DNA from: JAPPLB01 sp965206655
Lineage (GTDB): Bacteria > Acidobacteriota > Terriglobia > Bryobacterales > UBA6623
Length of the DNA: 64,000 nucleotides
Reading direction: 5' to 3'
Assembly (NCBI GenBank): GCA_965206655.1
Contig: CBDBKC010000037.1
Location: forward strand, 1 to 64,000
A program made the position numbers and the translations under genes. Each line of letters opens with the position of its first letter. Position 1 is the first letter of the stretch. The notes below the pieces were generated by a model. The model did no database searches, was not told where the DNA came from, and saw nothing but the letters and a program-made list of their open reading frames with translations. This document shows, in pieces, positions 34,810 through 43,693 of the stretch.

Positions 34810-36129
34810 CACTACTGTCCGGTTAGAAGTCGAATAGAATCATCTGGTTGGGGTGATCGAGTAAGTTTTCATGGGAGTCTGATGGCTGCAAGGCCTGTAA
34901 AATGGGCGTTTTCTCAAATAGGGTAACGCTGAGAATCTGTAGGATTTGGTAGAGACTCGCCTCCAGGCCCAACCTCTTCCGCACGATCGCCACCAGCACG
35001 TACACCGAGACGGCGATCCAAATCTGGGTCTTCACGGCGTTCTCGCTGGCGCCGTAGAACTTCTTGATCCGCAAGTGCTGCTTGACCCACTTGAAGAACA
35101 GCTCCACCTGCCAGCGCGAACGGTAGATCTCGGCGATGGTCAGTGCCGGGAGCGCGAAGTTGTTGGTCAGGAACTTCAGCCGCTTGTTCGTCGCGGCGTC
35201 GACGTAGCTGACGCGCCTCAACGGGTCCGGATAGACTTTGGCCGATTCGATGGCAGTCAGTATGACGGTCTGATCCGAGCGCACGCCCGTAGATTTGTCG
35301 ACGGGATGCGAGTAGCGCCGTTGGAGCAAGATGTTCTTCTTGGTTCGCACGACGAAGAACGACGAGCAGAGGGTGAACACGAAGAGGCGTTCGAAATCCA
35401 CGTAGGCCCGATCCATAACGTAGAAGGCGCCGGGCTCGGGTAGGAACTCGTCGAGGATGTTGACGTCGTGCGTTTTGCCGTCGGTAATGCGGATAAACGT
35501 GGGGATGTTACCGTGCAGGTCCAACAGCGTGTGCATCTTCACGGCGGCCTTGCGCCGGCGGAACTTGGCCCACGGGAACAGCGAGAGGCACAGGTCGATG
35601 GTGGTCGAGTCCAGAGCGTAGAGACTTTGATTGAGATCCACGCCGATCGGATCGCGGGCATACAAGGGCCGCGCGATGCGAATCAAGGCCTGAGCGAAAT
35701 CGGCATAGATCCGCCAGTCGCGCGACTCGTTAGCGTCGGCCAGTGTCGAGCGCGCGACGTTGCCGCGGAATCCCATGTGGTAGAGCTTGCCGCCAAGCGA
35801 ACGCAGGCACGCTTCGATATCGCGGAGGCTTTCGCGGTAGGTCAACTGGGCGAAGGACATCGAGAGGAACTGATCCCAGCAGGAGAAGCTGCGCGAGCCC
35901 CGGTCGCCATCGTAGCGGGCCACACAGCGCCGGAACTCGCGATCCGGAAGAAAGCTGATCAACTGCGCGAATACGGTGCGGCCCAGATTCATGAGCCATT
36001 GTCGGCTCAGGACGGATGACGCTCAAACGGCGCACCGCCGCTCAAATCGCGGCAAGAAAAAACAACACCTAACCCACTTTTCTACAACCAGTTGCAGGCC
36101 GCCCACCGCTTATCAGCCGGACAGTAGTG
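34810..36129. mobile_element. IS4-family insertion sequence (1320 bp)
   Basis: Ends in 13-base inverted repeats CACTACTGTCCGG (34810-34822) and CCGGACAGTAGTG (36117-36129). The flanking direct repeat actacgatc occurs at 34801-34809 and 36130-36138, a 9-base target duplication. It contains one transposase gene and lies inside the PIN-domain gene. Element looks complete and recent. Confidence 0.92.
34823..35992 (-). CDS. IS4-family DDE transposase
   Basis: A 389-residue transposase. The DDE triad is visible: D in YALDSTTIDLCLSLFPW, D in FYVMDRAYVDFERL, and E in the IS4 signature YRSRWQVELFFKWVKQHL. The N-terminal segment RCVARYDGDRGSRSFSCWDQ is the DUF4372-like domain common in this IS subgroup. 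Full length and uninterrupted, so probably active. Its stop is within the left inverted repeat region of the element. Confidence 0.93.
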   Translation of the reverse strand: MNLGRTVFAQLISFLPDREFRRCVARYDGDRGSRSFSCWDQFLSMSFAQLTYRESLRDIEACLRSLGGKLYHMGFRGNVARSTLADANESRDWRIYADFAQALIRIARPLYARDPIGVDLNQSLYALDSTTIDLCLSLFPWAKFRRRKAAVKMHTLLDLHGNIPTFIRITDGKTHDVNILDEFLPEPGAFYVMDRAYVDFERLFVFTLCSSFFVVRTKKNILLQRRYSHPVDKSTGVRSDQTVILTAIESAKVYPDPLRRVSYVDAATNKRLKFLTNNFALPALTIAEIYRSRWQVELFFKWVKQHLRIKKFYGASENAVKTQIWIAVSVYVLVAIVRKRLGLEASLYQILQILSVTLFEKTPILQALQPSDSHENLLDHPNQMILFDF

Positions 36130-36470
36130 ACTACGATCGAACGGCTGCGGATATCCTCCGCCCGGAACGTAAGGTTCGGAGGAACAAAGACAGAGGAGAA
36201 GCGGAAACTATCGTACAAGCTTCTACCCGAGGCGCAATAGCGATCGTCGACGATAGGTGGGGACGCAAGCAGGCGGAACTCCATCGGCTCGATAACTGGG
36301 GAACAACTGCGGATACTCGAACGGTTCTATGGACTGGGCCTGCGCAGTGGCGCAAGGATTCGCTCGGACCTTCTGACATTGAGGGAGAGACGTAGCCGCT
36401 TACCGAAAAGAGCGGTTAGGACGTTATTGAACGAGATGGGAGAAGAACCGCTGCCCGAGACGTAGAGTCA

Positions 36471-36579
36471 GGGCCCGTGAAAAAACGGGGACTGTACCAA
36501 GCGCCGCCCGCGTAACTCCCTTGTTCGCAGCGTTCACAAGCGGCGCGCCGCGGACTGTCCCCAGTTTTTTCACGGGCCC
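36471..36579. repeat. REP-like inverted-repeat element
   Basis: The best-preserved copy in the window: outer arms GGGCCCGTGAAAAAACGGGG and CCCCAGTTTTTTCACGGGCC are complementary, with inner half-sites ggactgtaccaagcgccgcc and caagcggcgcgccgcggact. Lies between the end of the PIN pseudogene and thrS, at the border of the accessory segment. Confidence 0.85.
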
Positions 36580-36604
36580 TCAGCGCGCGGCCTTCGTGCT
36601 TCGC

Positions 36605-38548
36605 TTAGGCCGTGCAGTCCTTACTCTCGATCAGCCCCTGCACCTGAGTCACAAACTCATCCAGCGACTTCACGCCCTGATCCCCATCCTTGCGATGGCG
36701 AACCGAAACGAGCCCCGCCTCCGCTTCCCGTCCGCCCAAAACCAGCATGAACGGAATCTTCTGCAACTGCGCCTCGCGAATCTTGAAGTTCACTTTCTCG
36801 CTTCGGCCGTCGAGTTCCACGCGGATGCCCGCTTCCTTGAGACGCTCGACAACCTGCCGCGCATATTCGTTCTCGCGGTCCGTAATCGGCAGTACGATCG
36901 CCTGCACCGGCGCCAGCCAAACCGGAAACGCCCCCGCATAGTGCTCGATCAACACGCCGAAGAACCGCTCCACCGAACCCCACAGCGCCCGATGCACCAT
37001 CACCGGCTGATGTGCCTTGCCATCTTCTCCGATGTACTCGAGTTCGAAGCGGCGCGGTAGGTTGAAATCAAACTGAACCGTCGAAAGCTGCCAGGGCCGC
37101 CCGATGGCATCCACCAACTTGATGTCGATCTTCGGGCCGTAGAACGCCGCTTCATCCGGCATCACTTTGGCCTCGATGTCGCGTTCCTTGAGCGCGCTGA
37201 ACAGCCCTTCTTCGGCCATCTTCCATTCTTCGGGCGACCCAGCATACTGCCCGCTCGCACCGCCGTCCCAGGTCGATAGCTCGATCACGTACTCGTCGAA
37301 CCCGAACGTCTTCAGCACGTCGAGTCCAAAATCGACACAACCGAGAATCTCGTCCTTGACCTGTTCCGGCGTACAGAAGATGTGCGCGTCGTCTTGTGTA
37401 AAACCGCGCACCCGCATCAGCCCGTGCATTACGCCCGACCGCTCGTAGCGGTAAACCGTCCCCAGCTCGCCCAGCCGCACTGGCAGGTCGCGGTAGCTTC
37501 GCAGCTTGTCCTTATAGATAAGGATGTGGAACGGGCAGTTCATCGGCTTGAGCTGGTATTCGGAATCGTCCAGCTCCATCCGCTTGAACATGTCCTCGGA
37601 ATAGAAATCCGCGTGCCCCGACGTCTTCCATAACTCAAACCGCGCCACGTGCGGCGTATAGACCAGCCCGTATCCGCGCCGCACATACTCCTCGCGCAGC
37701 CAGTCCTCCATCGTGCGCCGAATCGTACCGCCCTTCGGGTGCCAGAAAATCAAGCCCGGCCCGGCGCTCTCTTGAATGCTGTAGAGGTCGAGCTGCTTGC
37801 CGAGCTTCCGGTGGTCGCGCTTCTTCGCTTCCTCCAACCGGTGCAGATACTGCTTGAGCTCTTTCTTATCGAAGAACGACGTGCCGTAGATCCGCTGCAG
37901 CCGCGCGTTCTTCTCATCGCCCTTCCAGTAAGCGCCCGCCACCGACAACAGCTTGAACGCCTTGATCCGCCCCATACTCGGGATGTGCGGACCGCGGCAA
38001 AAGTCGTTGAATACGCCGCCGGTCTTATAGATCGAAATGCGGTCGCTGTCGGTCTTGTCCTCGATCAGCTCGCACTTCATCCAGTCGCCGATATTGCGGT
38101 ACTCGGCGAGGGTTTCCTCGCGCGGCAGCCAGACCCGCTCATTCGCCGGATCGAGCTTGACGATCTCCGCCATCTTAGCCTCAATCTTTTCGAGGTCTTC
38201 GGGCGTGAACGGCTCTTCGCGTTGGAAATCGTAGTAGAAACCCTGTTCCGTCGGCGGGCCGATGCCCAGCTTCGTTTCCGGATAAAGCTCCAGCACGGCC
38301 GTGGCCAGCAAATGCGCCGTCGAGTGCCGGTAGACCTGGAGCGCCTCGGCATCTCTCGTCGTAAGGATCCGCAGGTCCGTGTCTTCGTTCAGCGGCTCGG
38401 TTAAATCGACGAGCTCGCCGTTCGCCTTGGCCGCGAGGGCCGCGGAGGCCAGCCGGGGGCTGATCGACTCGGCGATCCGCAGCGCCGTCGTACCTTCCGG
38501 TACATCCTGATGACTTCCGTCGGGAAGCGTAACCTGGATCGTTTCCAT
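36605..38548 (-). CDS. thrS: Threonyl-tRNA synthetase
   Basis: Charges tRNA-Thr with threonine and edits mischarged serine. The 647-residue length is normal. Domains in order: TGS (METIQVTLPDGSHQDVPEGT), editing domain with HSTAH and FNDFCRGPHI, class II catalytic core with LKPMNCPFHILIYK and YRYERSGVMHGLMRVRGFTQ, GQYAGSPEEWKMAEEG and the motif 3 region HRALWGSVERFFGVLIEHYA, then the anticodon-binding domain. The final 62 codons are duplicated at 33832-34018. The intact copy carries the normal end VQGLIESKDCTA. Confidence 0.97.
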   Translation of the reverse strand: METIQVTLPDGSHQDVPEGTTALRIAESISPRLASAALAAKANGELVDLTEPLNEDTDLRILTTRDAEALQVYRHSTAHLLATAVLELYPETKLGIGPPTEQGFYYDFQREEPFTPEDLEKIEAKMAEIVKLDPANERVWLPREETLAEYRNIGDWMKCELIEDKTDSDRISIYKTGGVFNDFCRGPHIPSMGRIKAFKLLSVAGAYWKGDEKNARLQRIYGTSFFDKKELKQYLHRLEEAKKRDHRKLGKQLDLYSIQESAGPGLIFWHPKGGTIRRTMEDWLREEYVRRGYGLVYTPHVARFELWKTSGHADFYSEDMFKRMELDDSEYQLKPMNCPFHILIYKDKLRSYRDLPVRLGELGTVYRYERSGVMHGLMRVRGFTQDDAHIFCTPEQVKDEILGCVDFGLDVLKTFGFDEYVIELSTWDGGASGQYAGSPEEWKMAEEGLFSALKERDIEAKVMPDEAAFYGPKIDIKLVDAIGRPWQLSTVQFDFNLPRRFELEYIGEDGKAHQPVMVHRALWGSVERFFGVLIEHYAGAFPVWLAPVQAIVLPITDRENEYARQVVERLKEAGIRVELDGRSEKVNFKIREAQLQKIPFMLVLGGREAEAGLVSVRHRKDGDQGVKSLDEFVTQVQGLIESKDCTA

Positions 38549-38589
38549 GGGGAAAGCGGGTCAAAGAGCGGGACCCGTCTACCGCCCTG

Positions 38590-38952
38590 CTAGTCCTTTG
38601 AGTCCGATGAGCTCTTCGAACTTGATTCGGAACCACTCGAAGGTTTCGATTTTGTCTCCGATTTCGATTCGGACTTCGATTCGGACTTTGACTCGGACTT
38701 CGATTCAGACTTCGATTCAGACTCGGCCTTCTCAGCCTTCTCGGCTTTCGTTCTGCCTTCGTCCGCCTTCCCGGCGCGGCCGTAGTCGGTCACGTACCAA
38801 CCCGTCCCCTTGAATTGAATCGCGGGGGCCGACAGCAGCTTGCGCAGCTCACCGCCACAGTCGTCATGCACCTTCAGCAGTTCGTCGGAGAACTTCTGAA
38901 TATGATCGAACCGATCACCACACTTCAGACACTCGTACTCGTACAGAGGCAT
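38590..38952 (-). CDS. FmdB-like zinc ribbon protein with Ser-Glu-Ser-Lys repeat tail
   Basis: A 120-residue protein. The first 45 residues form an FmdB-type zinc ribbon (MPLYEYECLKCGDRF, then DDCGGELRKLLSAPAIQFKG and GTGWYVTDY), a small family of putative regulators. The remaining half is a low-complexity tail made of repeated SESK units followed by a Ser/Lys-rich end. Repetition is visible at DNA level as ttcgattcggacttcgattc. The second metal pair is reduced to DDCGG, so metal binding may be weaker. It ends 41 bases before the thrS start region and may be cotranscribed with thrS. Confidence 0.8.
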   Translation of the reverse strand: MPLYEYECLKCGDRFDHIQKFSDELLKVHDDCGGELRKLLSAPAIQFKGTGWYVTDYGRAGKADEGRTKAEKAEKAESESKSESKSESKSESKSESKSETKSKPSSGSESSSKSSSDSKD

Positions 38953-39061
38953 AAGCGCAACAGAGCCAGTCGCTCGACCCTCGGGAAGAATCGACAGCCC
39001 GGACAGGCTACCGATGGCAACTTTCAGTATATCAACGGGCGCAAAGCGCCCCTTAGTCTTG

Positions 39062-40605
39062 TCTCATGCAAGATGAGCCTGAAGGAGGAGTTAGTTTCTC
39101 ACACAAGATGAGCCTGAAGGGTGGGGGAGTGAGCATGCTGGGGATTGACCATCCACATGCAAGACGGCAAGACGCTGAGCCTGGAGCAGATACGGCAGTT
39201 TCTGGAGGCCAGCGATGAAATACGATTCAAGGGCAAAGGGCGTGCCGAGATCTACGCCTGGGTGGCGCAAACGCTGTGCCGGCAGCGCTACAGCGGGCAA
39301 GACCGAGCCGCCAAAGGACTGCTGCGGCAATATCTGGCCAAGATGACGGGACTGAGCCGGGCGCAGGTCACCCGACTGATCCGCCAATATCGGCAGAGGG
39401 GTGAGCTGGTACCTGCCCGCTATCGGCGGCATCGCTTTGCCGGCAAGTACACGGCGGCCGATATCGAGCGGCTGGCGGCCGTCGATGAAGCACACGAAAC
39501 CCTCAGCGGCCCGGCCACGCGCAAGATCCTGCAGCGGGAATATCACAAGTACCAGCAGAGTGAATATGAGCGGTTGGCGGAGATCTCGGTGGCCCACATC
39601 TATCGACTGCGGCGGCACAGGGTGTACCGCCAGCGGCGGCTGCATTTCACCAAGACTCGGCCCAGCGCGGTGTCGATCGGCGAGCGGCGGCGGCCCAACC
39701 CGCGGGGCCAACCCGGCTACCTGCGAGTGGATACGGTACATCAAGGAGATCGCGACGGCGTGAAGGGCGTCTATCACATCAACGCGGTGGATGAAGTGAC
39801 CCAGTGGCAAGTGGTCGGCGCCACGGCGGCCATTAGCGAAGCCTGGCTGGAGCCGTTGCTCAAGGCCATGCTGGAGCAGTTCCCCTTTCGCCTGCGCGGC
39901 TTCCATTCCGACAACGGCAGCGAGTTCCTCAACGGCACGGTGGAAAAATTACTGAACAAGCTGCTGATCGAACAGACCAAGTCGCGGCCGAGGCACACCA
40001 ACGACAACGGCTTGGTGGAATCGAAAAACGGCGCCGTGATCCGCAAGCACATGGGGCATACGCACATCGCGGCGCCGCACGCGGCGCGCATCCAGCGCTT
40101 CTATCAACAGCACTTCAATCCCTATTTGAACTTCCACCGGCCCTGCGGACAACCCGAACTGCTGACCGACGCCAAAGGCAAGCAGAAGCGCGTGTATCGC
40201 CACTATCAGACCCCTTGGGAAACCTTCCAGAAGTTGCCGCGGGCCGCCGACTATCTCAAGCCCGGGCAGGCGATCAAGGCCCTCGACCGTATTGCTCAGG
40301 CCGAAAGCGACACTGCGGCGGCGCGGCGGATGCAACAAGCCAAGAGCAAGCTGTTTGCGAGTTTCGCATCCGCGAACCTGCCGCGCCGCGCGACGGGAGA
40401 AGGGCTGCGGAAATGACGGGCGATGGGAAACGAGGAAAACCAAAAACCGGTTTCCCTCGTTTCCCAACGCCCTTGGAAATCGCTCCGCGATTCCCACATT
40501 CCCACAGCCCCGACGACGATTCTCTCCCCTTCTTAACCAATCCCAGAAAGGAGCCCAGCGACTCAGTGCTCCCCTGCTTCTCCAGGCTCATCCTTCGATG
40601 AGAAA
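39062..40605. mobile_element. rve-type transposon with inverted terminal motifs
   Basis: The element carrying the DDE integrase gene. The left end has two direct copies of tctcaNgcaagatgagcctg (39062-39082 and 39097-39120). A similar motif is inverted at the right end (aggctcatccttcgatgaga, 40584-40605). Boundaries are approximate; no clear target duplication was seen. Confidence 0.6.
39145..40416 (+). CDS. DDE integrase-type transposase
   Basis: A 423-residue transposase with an N-terminal helix-turn-helix region (AAKGLLRQYLAKMTGLSRAQ, VTRLIRQYRQRGELV) and a retroviral integrase-like catalytic core. The D,D,E residues are visible in GYLRVDTVHQGD, FHSDNGSEFLN and NDNGLVESKNG. It resembles the ISNCY/IS481-like integrases widespread in Acidobacteriota and Proteobacteria. 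Frame intact. A hairpin gggaaacgagg/cctcgtttccc just after the stop (40425-40465) could terminate its transcript. Confidence 0.88.
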   Translation: MTIHMQDGKTLSLEQIRQFLEASDEIRFKGKGRAEIYAWVAQTLCRQRYSGQDRAAKGLLRQYLAKMTGLSRAQVTRLIRQYRQRGELVPARYRRHRFAGKYTAADIERLAAVDEAHETLSGPATRKILQREYHKYQQSEYERLAEISVAHIYRLRRHRVYRQRRLHFTKTRPSAVSIGERRRPNPRGQPGYLRVDTVHQGDRDGVKGVYHINAVDEVTQWQVVGATAAISEAWLEPLLKAMLEQFPFRLRGFHSDNGSEFLNGTVEKLLNKLLIEQTKSRPRHTNDNGLVESKNGAVIRKHMGHTHIAAPHAARIQRFYQQHFNPYLNFHRPCGQPELLTDAKGKQKRVYRHYQTPWETFQKLPRAADYLKPGQAIKALDRIAQAESDTAAARRMQQAKSKLFASFASANLPRRATGEGLRK

Positions 40606-40628
40606 ATGCTCCCTTCCCAGCACGCATA

Positions 40629-41450
40629 TTACGGGGCCCCATACCCGAAGCGCTTGAGTAACGTCCGACCTTCCGCGCCGAGTAGAAAATCCCCAAACTG
40701 CTCGGCCTGCCTCCGCCGCGCCGACCCCGCAATGACGCCCAGGCCCTGCTCAATCGGTTCGTGGAGAGTCGCATCCACGGCGACGGCCGCGCCGTCTTCC
40801 AACAGGCTCGCCGCCACAAAGGCCGCCTCGGCATTCCCCGAGTCCACGAGCTGCTTTGCCATCGTCACGTTCTGCGCGTAGACAATCTTCGGCTGGACCA
40901 AATCCCACACTTCCGACCTCCTCAGCGCCTCAACCGCCGCCCGTCCGTAAGGAGCGATCTCGGGCTTCGCCAGCGCCACAAACCTTACCCCCTTGCTCGT
41001 CAGGTCCTCGATCGCCGCTACCCGACCGTCACCCGCCCACAAGACCAACCGCCCTCGCGCATACACGGCCCTACTCTCCGGGGCGATCAGCCCCTTCGCC
41101 ACCAAACCGTCAACATGCTCCGTATCGGCCGCCGCATACAAGTCAAACGGAGCACCGGACTCGATCTGGTGCGCCAAGTAGGCCGTGGCGCCAAACGTGA
41201 AGACAACGTCCAAGCCGGTTTTCGCCGTGAACGCCTCGGCAACGGCCGGAAACGCCCGCGCCAGGTTCGCCGCCGCCGCCACCTTGATCGGCGGGGAAAC
41301 CGCCTCGTCGGGCACGCCGGCCACGCAACCCAAAAGAAAACCGACCGCGACCGCGATCCACGGCTTAGTCGCCCCTCTTGCGAGGAATCCAAAGGGGCAA
41401 AGTAGGGGCACGGCATGCCGTGCCCGCCTCCACTTGCGTACTTTGGCCAT
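40629..41450 (-). CDS. modA: Molybdate ABC transporter substrate-binding lipoprotein
   Basis: Binds molybdate (or tungstate) in the periplasm for an ABC importer. Signatures: VAAAANLARAFPAVAEAFTA, VVFTFGATAYLAHQIESGAP, DLYAAADTEHVDGL and the C-terminal LLGAEGRTLLKRFGYG. A lipoprotein signal PWIAVAVGFLLGC lies at the N-terminus. The start is unclear: the dispersed palindrome (41407-41424) lies inside the 5' end of the frame, and either ATG 41450 or a GTG at 41411 within the palindrome could be used. No modB or modC gene is adjacent; a transposon occupies the downstream side, so the operon may have been broken. Confidence 0.85.
   Translation of the reverse strand: MAKVRKWRRARHAVPLLCPFGFLARGATKPWIAVAVGFLLGCVAGVPDEAVSPPIKVAAAANLARAFPAVAEAFTAKTGLDVVFTFGATAYLAHQIESGAPFDLYAAADTEHVDGLVAKGLIAPESRAVYARGRLVLWAGDGRVAAIEDLTSKGVRFVALAKPEIAPYGRAAVEALRRSEVWDLVQPKIVYAQNVTMAKQLVDSGNAEAAFVAASLLEDGAAVAVDATLHEPIEQGLGVIAGSARRRQAEQFGDFLLGAEGRTLLKRFGYGAP
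41407..41424. repeat. Dispersed palindrome inside the 5' end of modA
   Basis: Same 18-base palindrome GGCACGGCATGCCGTGCC as at 3699-3716. Here it forms part of the modA reading frame ahead of the signal peptide. Confidence 0.75.
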
Positions 41451-41476
41451 CAAGGTGATGAAAGAAAGCAGGCTAG

Positions 41477-43525
41477 CTAGGCCGCCGGGGACAGGTCCTG
41501 CCGCCGCAACAAAGCCTCCGGGTCCGGGTCCCGCCCCATGAAATCGCGAAACAGTTGCGCCGGATCTTCGCTGTCGCCCCGCGCCAGAATGCGCTCACGA
41601 AACTCCGTGCCGACCGTGCGGCTGAAGATCCCTTCCTTCGCGAACCGGGAAAACGCGTCGGCGTCAAGCACCTCGGCCCACTTGTAAGAGTAGTACCCGG
41701 CTCCATACGCAACCGGACTCGAGAACAGATGAGTAAACCCCGCAATCATCGCATGCTCGGGTGGAAGCTTGGCGGGCGCGAACGATTGAAGAATGTCAAA
41801 CGCATATTGCATCACGTCGCCATCCCGCTCGGGGTCATAATCACGGTGCAGCGCCAGGTCCGTCGTCCCGAAACTGAGCTGCCGCATCTGGGCGGTGGCC
41901 GTACCGAAGTTTCGGGCCCGTTTCATCTTCTGAAACAGCTCTTCCGGAATAGCTTCTCCCGTTTCATAGTGCCGCCCGAATAGGTCCAGTGCTTCGCGTT
42001 CCCAGCACCAGTTCTCCATGATCTGCGACGGCAATTCGACGAAGTCCCAGGGGACGTTCGTTCCTCCTAAGCTGCGCACTTCGACACGGCTCAACAGATG
42101 GTGCAGCAAGTGTCCGAACTCATGAAAGATCGTCTCAACTTCCCGGTGGGTCAGCAGCGCCGGCTTGTCGCCGACCGGCGGCGTTTGATTGCCGCAGATC
42201 AATCCCAGGTGCGGATGTGGTCCGCCCGGCACCGCGATCAGGAACGAATCCATCCAGGCGCCGCCCCGCTTGTTTTCCCGCGGATAGAAGTCAGCGTAAA
42301 ACGAGCCGATGTGGACCCCGCCCTCGTCCAGCACGTTGTAGTACTTCACTGACGGGTCCCAAAGCGGCGCGTCCTGTTTCTCAACGACCTCAATACCATA
42401 GAGCCGGCCAACCAACTCGAACATCCCGTCTAGCACCTTCTCAAACGCGAAGTAAGGCCGCAGCTCCTCCTCGTCGAAATCGTAACGAGCCTGACGCATC
42501 TCTTCCGAGTAATACCCGACGTCCCAAGCGTTCAGTGCCGGCGCATCCGGCCCTTCGATCTCTCGGCGGAAGGCCAGAAGTTCCGCATTCTCTTGTTCGA
42601 AGGCCGCCAGCGTTCTGGCCTTTAATTGATCCACGAACTCACGAGCGCCGTGACCCGTCTTCGCCATGCGCTCTTCCAGGACCAGGTCGGCGAAATCCCG
42701 GTAACCGAGCAACTGCGCCTTTTCGCGCCGTGCTTCGAGAATCTTCAGGATCAACTCTCGATTGTCAAAAGGTTCCTTCGTCGCTCGTGTCGTATAGGCG
42801 CTGTATACCTGCTCCCGAATCCGGGCGTCGCCGAGATACGTCATCACCGCGACGTAGCTCGGCCCTTGTAGCGTAAACCGCCAACCCGCCTTGCCCTTGG
42901 CCTCGGCGTCCTGCTTTGCCACGGCCAAGGCGCTCGGCGGCAACCCCGCCAGCTTGTCCTCGTCTTCAACGATCAGCTCGAACTCGTTCGTCGCATCGAG
43001 CACATTCTCGGAATACTTGGTCGTCGCTTTGACCAGCTCGATGTTTAGCTCGGTCAAGCGGGTCTTCCCGGCTTCGTCGAGGTCCGCGCCGCTGCGGCGA
43101 AAATCGTCCAACGTCTTTCTGAGGAACCGCGCCCGCGTGCCCGTCAGCCCTCGTGCCTCATCCGTCTCCGCGAACCGCTTCAACTGTTTCCACAGCGCCT
43201 CGTTCAGAGGAATCTTCGAATAGAACTCACTCACCTTCGGCTGCACCGTGTTGTACGCGGACCGTAACTCGGGGTAGGTGGCTACCGTCTCGAGATGGCC
43301 GACCACACCCATCGCGAACTCCAGCCGTTCGCCGACATTCTCGAGAGCCAGAAGAGTGTTCTCGTAAGTGCGCGGCCCGGAATCGTCCGCCAGCGCATCG
43401 ATCCCCTGCTGCGCCTCGGCCAGCAATTCATCGATCGCCGGCTCCACGTGCTCGGCTTTGACCTGATCAAACGGGATCTTGAACTCAATCTCAAGCAGAG
43501 GGTTTACGATGGCGGTCTCCGGCAT
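41477..43525 (-). CDS. M3-family oligopeptidase (thimet/oligopeptidase A type)
   Basis: A 682-residue zinc metallopeptidase that degrades short peptides in the cytoplasm. The zinc motif HEFGH is at residues 468-472, followed by the distant Glu region ENWCWEREALDLFGRHYETG. GYYSEEMRQARYDFDEEELRPYF and YGAGYYSYKWAEVLDADAF are typical of PrlC/Dcp peptidases. No signal peptide. ATG 43525 is chosen because GGAG lies 6 bases upstream; the longer frame (to 43591) lacks support. Gene stands alone. Confidence 0.93.
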   Translation of the reverse strand: MPETAIVNPLLEIEFKIPFDQVKAEHVEPAIDELLAEAQQGIDALADDSGPRTYENTLLALENVGERLEFAMGVVGHLETVATYPELRSAYNTVQPKVSEFYSKIPLNEALWKQLKRFAETDEARGLTGTRARFLRKTLDDFRRSGADLDEAGKTRLTELNIELVKATTKYSENVLDATNEFELIVEDEDKLAGLPPSALAVAKQDAEAKGKAGWRFTLQGPSYVAVMTYLGDARIREQVYSAYTTRATKEPFDNRELILKILEARREKAQLLGYRDFADLVLEERMAKTGHGAREFVDQLKARTLAAFEQENAELLAFRREIEGPDAPALNAWDVGYYSEEMRQARYDFDEEELRPYFAFEKVLDGMFELVGRLYGIEVVEKQDAPLWDPSVKYYNVLDEGGVHIGSFYADFYPRENKRGGAWMDSFLIAVPGGPHPHLGLICGNQTPPVGDKPALLTHREVETIFHEFGHLLHHLLSRVEVRSLGGTNVPWDFVELPSQIMENWCWEREALDLFGRHYETGEAIPEELFQKMKRARNFGTATAQMRQLSFGTTDLALHRDYDPERDGDVMQYAFDILQSFAPAKLPPEHAMIAGFTHLFSSPVAYGAGYYSYKWAEVLDADAFSRFAKEGIFSRTVGTEFRERILARGDSEDPAQLFRDFMGRDPDPEALLRRQDLSPAA

Positions 43526-43693
43526 TCCAGCTCCAAAGAGAGTCAGTCTAGCAGGGGCCATCCGATCAATATGACCAAATGGCGGTGCCACGAGCTTTGA
43601 AACATGAACGATCTGTAATGTTGTAGGCGTGCTACACTTGCCCTACCGTTTGTATCGAGCGCACGTCTGATAACCTCAGGGTGGTAAAGCTGG

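Larger units (their letters stand above)
34602..36465 (+). pseudogene. PIN-domain gene split by IS4-family insertion and frameshifted
   Basis: The 5' part encodes PIAVIDTSCVIAMDAIDAWA and LLVPTAVRTELQRRRGM, the first acidic residue and core of a PIN-like nuclease domain (VapC/DUF3368-type). After removal of the insertion (34810-36129) and one copy of the 9-base duplication, the frame continues DYDRTAADILRPERK, RGEAETIVQASTRGAIAIVD and DRWGRKQAELHRLDNWGT. An extra A near 36305 then shifts the frame; read through, the end is LRILERFYGLGLRSGARIR to EEPLPET at 36465. Both lesions inactivate the gene. PIN proteins are usually RNases; pairing with a TIR-like gene suggests a defence or toxin module. 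GTG start at 34602. Confidence 0.75.
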
